NCBI GenBank assembly: GCA_959605475.1
Contig: CAUHFS010000046.1
Location: 1-17,062, forward strand
DNA: 17,062 nucleotides
Direction: 5' to 3'
Source: an uncultured Collinsella sp.
GTDB lineage: Bacteria; Actinomycetota; Coriobacteriia; Coriobacteriales; Coriobacteriaceae
Shown here: positions 13,950-17,062 of the stretch, piece by piece
Layout: the number at the start of each line of letters is the position of its first letter
Position numbering within the stretch: position 1 is the stretch's first letter
The notes under the pieces: generated by a model
Database searches by the model: none
The model's input: only the letters and a program-made list of their open reading frames with translations
Told to the model about the DNA's origin: nothing
Made by a program: the position numbers and the translations under genes

Positions 13950-14120
13950 CTAATTTGCAAAGAAGTGACGCGCCATGCACTTGGCGCCCAACGTCTCCCT
14001 CCGAATGTTGCCCTGCGAACCATCGATCCAGGCCTTCAGGCTCATAGGAACGTCCTCGACCTTTGCGGCATCGAACTCGGGCGCGAGGGCAAGTAAAGCA
14101 TGCGCGAAAGCATTGAACAT
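13950..14120 (-). CDS. Small conserved-looking protein of unknown function (56 aa)
   Basis: A 56-codon frame starts ATG at 14118-14120 with GAGGAG 8 bases upstream and ends in TAG at 13950-13952. The product begins MFNAFAHALLALAPEFDAAK, then has VEDVPMSLKAWIDGSQGN and ends GAKCMARHFFAN. The N-terminal third is mildly hydrophobic but too short for a signal peptide. The rest is mixed-charge with one cysteine (C48). GC-rich codon use matches its neighbours, and the good ribosome site supports a real gene. It lies between argG and argH on their strand, so it may be co-transcribed with argH. I do not recognise a family and assign no function. Confidence 0.55.
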   Translation of the reverse strand: MFNAFAHALLALAPEFDAAKVEDVPMSLKAWIDGSQGNIRRETLGAKCMARHFFAN

Positions 14121-14172
14121 AATGGATACTCCTCATATATATATAGGCGCAGAGCTGCCAAATTGATAGAAG

Positions 14173-14202
14173 GAGCCCCGCCAGACAACCCCGGCGGGGC
14201 TC
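14173..14202 (-). terminator. Hairpin after argG
   Basis: A perfect 10-bp stem (GAGCCCCGCC 14173-14182 with 14193-14202) with a 10-base loop lies about 150 bases beyond the argG stop. CCTTCTATC follows on the minus strand, so the T-tract is weak. Confidence 0.6.
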
Positions 14203-14355
14203 GGACTCAGCCGCAGACGCGGCATCATATATGCGGGCGGAACGTAGGGGCCACCGATGTTAAGAAGTGTCAGCAAGCATAACGAAAGGTAGGGACCCCA
14301 TGCGCCCGTTATGTATCACGCGGATGGGCCGCGCGGATACCAAGGAAAGGAAGAC

Positions 14356-15582
14356 TTAAGCCTGGGCGGCAGCAGAGCTGGGACCCTGGACCTTAGCCCA
14401 CGTCTTGAGCGACAGCGTATCGATCTCGATAAAACCGGCGCTGGCCTTCTCGTCAAACGTGGTGTCGCGGTCATAGGTGGCCAGGCCGTAGTCGTAGAGG
14501 CTGAAGGGGCTCTTGCGGCCGACGACATGGCAATTGCCCTTAAAGAACTTCAGACGGACGGTGCCGGTCACGAACTTCTGGGTATCGGCCATAAAGGCGT
14601 CGAGCGCGTTCTTGAGCGGGCTGTACCACTGGCCGTTGTACACGGCGGTGGCCCAATCCTGCTCGAGCTTAATCTTGGTCTTGAGCAGGTCGCCCTCGAC
14701 GCAAATGTCCTCGAGTGCCTTGTGGGCGGTGATGAGCGTCAGGGCTCCGGGAACCTCATAGCACTCGCGGCTCTTGAGGCCCACCAGACGATCCTCAACC
14801 AGGTCGAGACGGCCAAAGCCGTTGTCGCCCGAAATCTTGTTGAGGGCGATGACGATCTCGGAGAGTTTCATCATCTTGCCGTCGACGGCGACGGGCTTGC
14901 CGGCCTCAAACTCAATCTCGATATACGTCGGGGTATCGGGCGTGTCCTCGGGATTCTTGGTCATAACCCAGGCGTCGTCGAGTGGCTCATTCCAGGGATC
15001 CTCCAGGTGGCCGCACTCAATGGCACGACCCCACAGGTTGTCGTCGATGGAATAGGGGTTGTCGTTGGCACCCTCGGGAACCGGCACGTTGTGGGCGTGA
15101 GCATAGGCGACCTCATCGGGACGGCACTTCAGATCCCACTCGCGAACCGGGGCGATAACCTTAAGCTCGGGGTCGAGGGCCTTGACGGCAGCCTCAAAAC
15201 GAACCTGGTCGTTACCCTTGCCGGTGCAGCCGTGGGCGACGTAGGTCGCGCCAAACTCGTGAGCGACCTCGACGAGCTTCTTGGCGAGCAGCGGGCGAGA
15301 CAGGGCGGAGAGCAGCGGGTACTTGTTCTCGTACATGGAGTTTGCGGCGATGGCCTTAGTCAGGAACTCATCGGAGAACTCGTCGCGCAGGTCGAGCACC
15401 TGGCAATCGAGAACGCCCAGGTCGAGCGCCTTCTGCTTCTTGGCATCCAGGCCGGTCTCCTCCTGGCCCACGTTGCCGCAGACGCAAACGACATCGAGAT
15501 TCTTCTCGTCCTGGAGCCACTTGACACATACGGATGTATCAAGACCACCGGAATATGCGAGAACGACTTTTTCCTTGCTCAT
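14356..15582 (-). CDS. argG: Argininosuccinate synthase
   Basis: This 408-residue enzyme joins citrulline and aspartate with ATP. It begins MSKEKVVLAYSGGLDTSVCVKWL with the ATP pyrophosphatase P-loop SGGLDTS at 11-17. The ArgG signatures AHGCTGKGNDQVRFE and SIDDNLWGRAIE follow, and the length matches the family (about 400). The ATG at 15580-15582 has AAAGGA 7 bases before it. Upstream lies a long leader with an arginine-rich 24-codon ORF (15788-15862), competing hairpins, a U-tract hairpin (15677-15723) and possible promoters. I infer control by arginine attenuation and perhaps ArgR. argH is downstream. Confidence 0.97.
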   Translation of the reverse strand: MSKEKVVLAYSGGLDTSVCVKWLQDEKNLDVVCVCGNVGQEETGLDAKKQKALDLGVLDCQVLDLRDEFSDEFLTKAIAANSMYENKYPLLSALSRPLLAKKLVEVAHEFGATYVAHGCTGKGNDQVRFEAAVKALDPELKVIAPVREWDLKCRPDEVAYAHAHNVPVPEGANDNPYSIDDNLWGRAIECGHLEDPWNEPLDDAWVMTKNPEDTPDTPTYIEIEFEAGKPVAVDGKMMKLSEIVIALNKISGDNGFGRLDLVEDRLVGLKSRECYEVPGALTLITAHKALEDICVEGDLLKTKIKLEQDWATAVYNGQWYSPLKNALDAFMADTQKFVTGTVRLKFFKGNCHVVGRKSPFSLYDYGLATYDRDTTFDEKASAGFIEIDTLSLKTWAKVQGPSSAAAQA

Positions 15583-15610
15583 GGCTGTTTCCTTTCGCCC
15601 TTGGTAGCTA

Positions 15611-15638
15611 ATTAGAACATCGGTCAGTTGCAAGTCAC
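15611..15638 (-). promoter_or_regulatory. Possible argG-proximal promoter
   Basis: On the minus strand GTGACT (15633-15638) and TCTAAT (15611-15616) are 16 bases apart, about 30 bases before argG. If active, it would bypass the leader attenuator. Confidence 0.35.
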
Positions 15639-15676
15639 TTTGAGGTCAAAAACCGTGCAATATCAGGTTAAATAGC

Positions 15677-15723
15677 AAAAATCAGCACATACATGCCCTA
15701 GAAACATGCAGCAATGTCGTGCT
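15677..15723 (-). terminator. U-tract hairpin in the argG leader (candidate attenuator terminator)
   Basis: AGCAC and GTGCT (15719-15723 and 15684-15688 on the plus strand) close a stem that continues with ACAT/ATGT across a small internal loop. GATTTTTGC follows on the minus strand (T5 at 15677-15681). It lies between the leader peptide and argG, where an attenuation terminator is expected. Confidence 0.5.
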
Positions 15724-15733
15724 AAAACCCAAC

Positions 15734-15795
15734 GACCTCAAAATGACTCTGTTGAGGCAATTCGCCCCATGCGGACAGAGACGATTGTTATCGTC
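15734..15795 (-). promoter_or_regulatory. Competing hairpins of the argG leader (candidate attenuator)
   Basis: Minus-strand RNA: GACGAU/AUCGUC (15790-15795 with 15780-15785) folds the last Arg codons and stop over the next bases. CUCUGU/ACAGAG (15775-15780 with 15747-15752) uses the base next to it. CCUCAA/UUGAGG (15752-15757 with 15736-15741) uses bases of the previous arm and precedes GGGUUUU. Each pairing excludes the next, as in classical amino acid attenuators. A 9-bp match (15734-15742 with 15639-15647) can span the U-tract hairpin. Confidence 0.5.
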
Positions 15796-15862
15796 GTCGG
15801 GAAATTGCGCGCTGGCGTCGGATGGCATTGTCTGCAGTGGTGATGATCTTTACGAACTGCAT
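15788..15862 (-). CDS. Arginine-rich leader peptide of argG (24 aa)
   Basis: A 24-codon frame begins ATG at 15860-15862 with AAAGGAG placed 6 bases before it, one of the best ribosome sites in the window. It ends in TAA at 15788-15790. The product starts MQFVKIITTADNAI and ends RRQRAISRRR. All six arginine codons (CGA, CGC, CGC, CGA, CGA, CGA) fall in the last ten residues, the final three directly before the stop. That is the pattern of attenuator leader peptides such as those of his, leu or thr operons. The stop codon sits in the loop of a GACGAU/AUCGUC hairpin. argG begins about 205 bases downstream. Ribosome pausing at CGA codons when charged tRNA-Arg is scarce would be the sensor. This is inferred from sequence only. 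Confidence 0.6.
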   Translation of the reverse strand: MQFVKIITTADNAIRRQRAISRRR

Positions 15863-15965
15863 CTGCCTCTCCTTTCACCTACCGCCGGGCGCAATTCTAA
15901 TATCGTAAACGGTACCTTTTCCTCGGTAAACGGCTCTTCTGCCGTCTCCGTTTTCGATGTTCGCT

Positions 15966-15993
15966 ATATTACGATAAAGTGCACGCTGCGCAA
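15966..15993 (-). promoter_or_regulatory. Candidate promoter for the argG leader
   Basis: On the minus strand TTGCGC (15988-15993) and TAATAT (15966-15971) are 16 bases apart, about 100 bases before the leader peptide start. Confidence 0.45.
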
Positions 15994-16032
15994 GCGACAA
16001 ATTCAAATTTCTGAAAAGTTTTTTCATTACTT

Positions 16033-16050
16033 TGTGAATGATGATGCAAA
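16033..16050 (-). promoter_or_regulatory. ARG-box-like site
   Basis: On the minus strand TTTGCATCATCATTCACA matches the 18-bp ArgR operator layout (TGAAT-N4-ATTCA), with TGCAT in the left half and a perfect ATTCA in the right half. It lies 40-57 bases upstream of the candidate leader -35, in the divergent region shared with the Cof-type HAD gene. No argR gene is in the window. Confidence 0.4.
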
Positions 16051-16136
16051 CGCGCGCCAATCCTGCGAAAATACGCCTGACTACGAGTTGATGGTTATAA
16101 CGTCTGAAACAATTTCGAAACGAAAGGCTCGCTTTT

Positions 16137-16964
16137 ATGCAAACTTACGAATCGGACGCCAATATCGGAAACATTAAGCTCATCGCCGTCGACATGGACA
16201 AGACGCTGCTGACCGACGAGCGCGTGCTGCCGCAAGGCCTTGACGAACGCCTGGACAAGCTCGCCGACGCAGGCATCGTATTCTGCCCCGCCAGCGGACG
16301 TCCCGCCCCCAAGCTCGAGGAAATGTTCGAGGGCATTAAGAACCGCCTCGCTTTTTGTCCCGATAACGGAGCGTGCGTGATCTATCGCGGTAGCTATATC
16401 TATAAGAGCAATATTGACGTGGAGCTGTATCAGCAGGTCTTGAGCCGTGCCTCGGAGGATCCTCGCGCTGTCCCCGTCCTGTGCTGCTTCGACGAGTTCT
16501 ACGTACTTGCCCGCGACCATCAATACCACGACGAGATCAGCGTCTACTACAACACAATCAACTACGTCGACAGCTTTGAGGGCATTGATCTCGAGTCCAA
16601 CAAGATTTCGATCTTCTTCCCCGGCTACGACGCCGAGCCCGCTTTCCGCGAGACCTATAGCCCCGAGTTCTCGGACAAGCTCTACGTCACCAACGCCGGG
16701 CGCGAGTGGATCGACTTTATGAACCTGGGCGTCGACAAGGGCGCCGGCGTCGCGCACCTGTGCGAGCACCTGGGCATCGATATTGCCGATGCTGCCGCCG
16801 TGGGCGACACCTACAACGACATCCCCATGCTGGAGCGCGTCGGTCACAGCTTTATCGTGGACAATGCCGAGGAGCACATGAACGCGCACGCCAAGTGGCG
16901 CATTCCGAGCAACAACGACGGGGGCGTACTGACGCTCATCGACGCCATCCTGGCGGCTCGGTAA
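16137..16964 (+). CDS. Cof-type HAD-IIB phosphatase
   Basis: This 275-residue protein has HAD motif I IAVDMDKTLL (D19, D21), motif II PASGRPAP (S53), K201 in NLGVDKGAGVAHL (motif III) and VGDTYNDIPML (motif IV, 222-232). The C2-type cap lies between residues about 85 and 185. This is the Cof/HAD-IIB layout of sugar- and cofactor-phosphate phosphatases; the substrate is unknown. The ATG at 16137 has AAAGG 9 bases upstream, and a -10-like TATAAC lies at 16096-16101. It is divergent from the argG leader. Two hairpins follow the stop. Confidence 0.9.
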   Translation: MQTYESDANIGNIKLIAVDMDKTLLTDERVLPQGLDERLDKLADAGIVFCPASGRPAPKLEEMFEGIKNRLAFCPDNGACVIYRGSYIYKSNIDVELYQQVLSRASEDPRAVPVLCCFDEFYVLARDHQYHDEISVYYNTINYVDSFEGIDLESNKISIFFPGYDAEPAFRETYSPEFSDKLYVTNAGREWIDFMNLGVDKGAGVAHLCEHLGIDIADAAAVGDTYNDIPMLERVGHSFIVDNAEEHMNAHAKWRIPSNNDGGVLTLIDAILAAR

Positions 16965-16975
16965 CGTGGCTCGTC

Positions 16976-17021
16976 GGACCTGGCCGGGCGGCGCGGATTA
17001 GTTTTTCGTTCGGTCAGGTCC
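16976..17021 (+). terminator. Hairpin after the Cof-type HAD gene
   Basis: GGACCTGGCCG (16976-16986) pairs with CGGTCAGGTCC (17011-17021), 11 bp with one G-T wobble. The 24-base loop includes GTTTTTCG. It starts 11 bases after the stop. Confidence 0.5.
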
Positions 17022-17031
17022 TGGGCTCGCT

Positions 17032-17056
17032 CGGAAAGCACATTAAGTGCTTTCCG
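17032..17056 (+). terminator. 10-bp hairpin at the window end
   Basis: CGGAAAGCAC (17032-17041) and GTGCTTTCCG (17047-17056) are perfect inverted repeats around ATTAA. The downstream sequence is cut by the window, so a T-tract cannot be judged. Confidence 0.5.
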
Positions 17057-17062
17057 GCTCGT

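Larger units (their letters stand above)
13832..14355. other. Region between argH and argG
   Basis: It contains the 56-codon small gene (13950-14120), the post-argG hairpin (14173-14202) and an alternating TATATATATA tract (about 14135-14145) that may be the -10 of the small gene on the minus strand. About 110 bases lie between the small gene stop and argH, with no clear terminator. I see no other gene at 14203-14355. Confidence 0.45.

Noticed and set aside
12665..14047. 460-codon plus-strand frame opposite argH
   Set aside because: It is an antisense shadow of argH.
14311..15615. 434-codon plus-strand frame opposite argG
   Set aside because: It is an antisense shadow of argG.
15583..15960. 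T-box riboswitch before argG
   Set aside because: There is no T-box antiterminator sequence (AGGGTGGNACCGCG) or specifier-loop layout; the peptide-based attenuator fits better.
15719..16177. 152-codon plus-strand frame before the Cof-type HAD gene
   Set aside because: It overlaps the HAD start in another frame, has no ribosome site or domain, and runs through the argG leader signals.
1..17062. CRISPR arrays, tRNAs, rRNAs, insertion sequences or phage genes
   Set aside because: I saw no regularly spaced repeats, cloverleaf-type sequences, transposase motifs or integrase motifs.

Overview
The window looks like chromosomal DNA of a high-GC Gram-positive gut actinobacterium of the class Coriobacteriia, most likely Collinsella or a close relative. 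I infer this from GC-rich codon use, AAAGG/GAGG-type ribosome sites, frequent TTG and GTG starts, a four-domain ribosomal protein S1 of 388 residues, and the overall gene set. No database search was possible. I see no phage, transposase, CRISPR array, rRNA or tRNA. It reads as core housekeeping DNA with richly structured intergenic regions.

Layout, left to right: the 3' part of a diacylglycerol/lipid kinase gene, broken by a one-base frameshift (+, 1-670); an ArfB-like release-factor-domain protein (-); xanthine phosphoribosyltransferase xpt (-); a 14-TM-type MFS exporter (-); an O-acetylhomoserine/cystathionine-gamma-synthase family PLP enzyme (-); a C_GCAxxG_C_C redox-type protein (+); a YigZ/IMPACT family protein (-); RNase P RNA rnpB (-, about 6268-6634); ribosomal protein S1 rpsA (-); a HAD hydrolase (+); a CyuA/UPF0597 L-cysteine desulfidase-like protein (-); ribose-5-phosphate isomerase B rpiB (+); nucleoside diphosphate kinase ndk (-); argininosuccinate lyase argH (-); a 56-residue unknown small protein (-); argininosuccinate synthase argG (-); and a Cof-type HAD phosphatase (+). 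Most genes are single transcription units, each with its own hairpin terminator.

How the genes work together: argG and argH catalyse the last two steps of arginine synthesis. The sulfhydrylase-like enzyme and the CyuA-like desulfidase touch sulfur amino acids. xpt and ndk serve nucleotide salvage and NTP balance. rpiB serves the pentose phosphate pathway. rpsA, rnpB, the ArfB-like protein and possibly YigZ serve translation or RNA processing.

The two most interesting signals are non-coding. First, the argG leader encodes a 24-residue peptide whose last codons are rich in arginine (CGA CGA CGA then UAA). It overlaps a chain of mutually exclusive hairpins, followed by a U-tract terminator and preceded by an ARG-box-like site; this fits arginine-controlled transcription attenuation. 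Second, a structured element of about 100 nt occurs twice (6157-6253 and 9264-9359). Its core is conserved, while the 14-bp outer stem is almost completely different in sequence yet perfectly paired in each copy. That is strong covariation evidence for a conserved RNA structure or a dispersed hairpin family.
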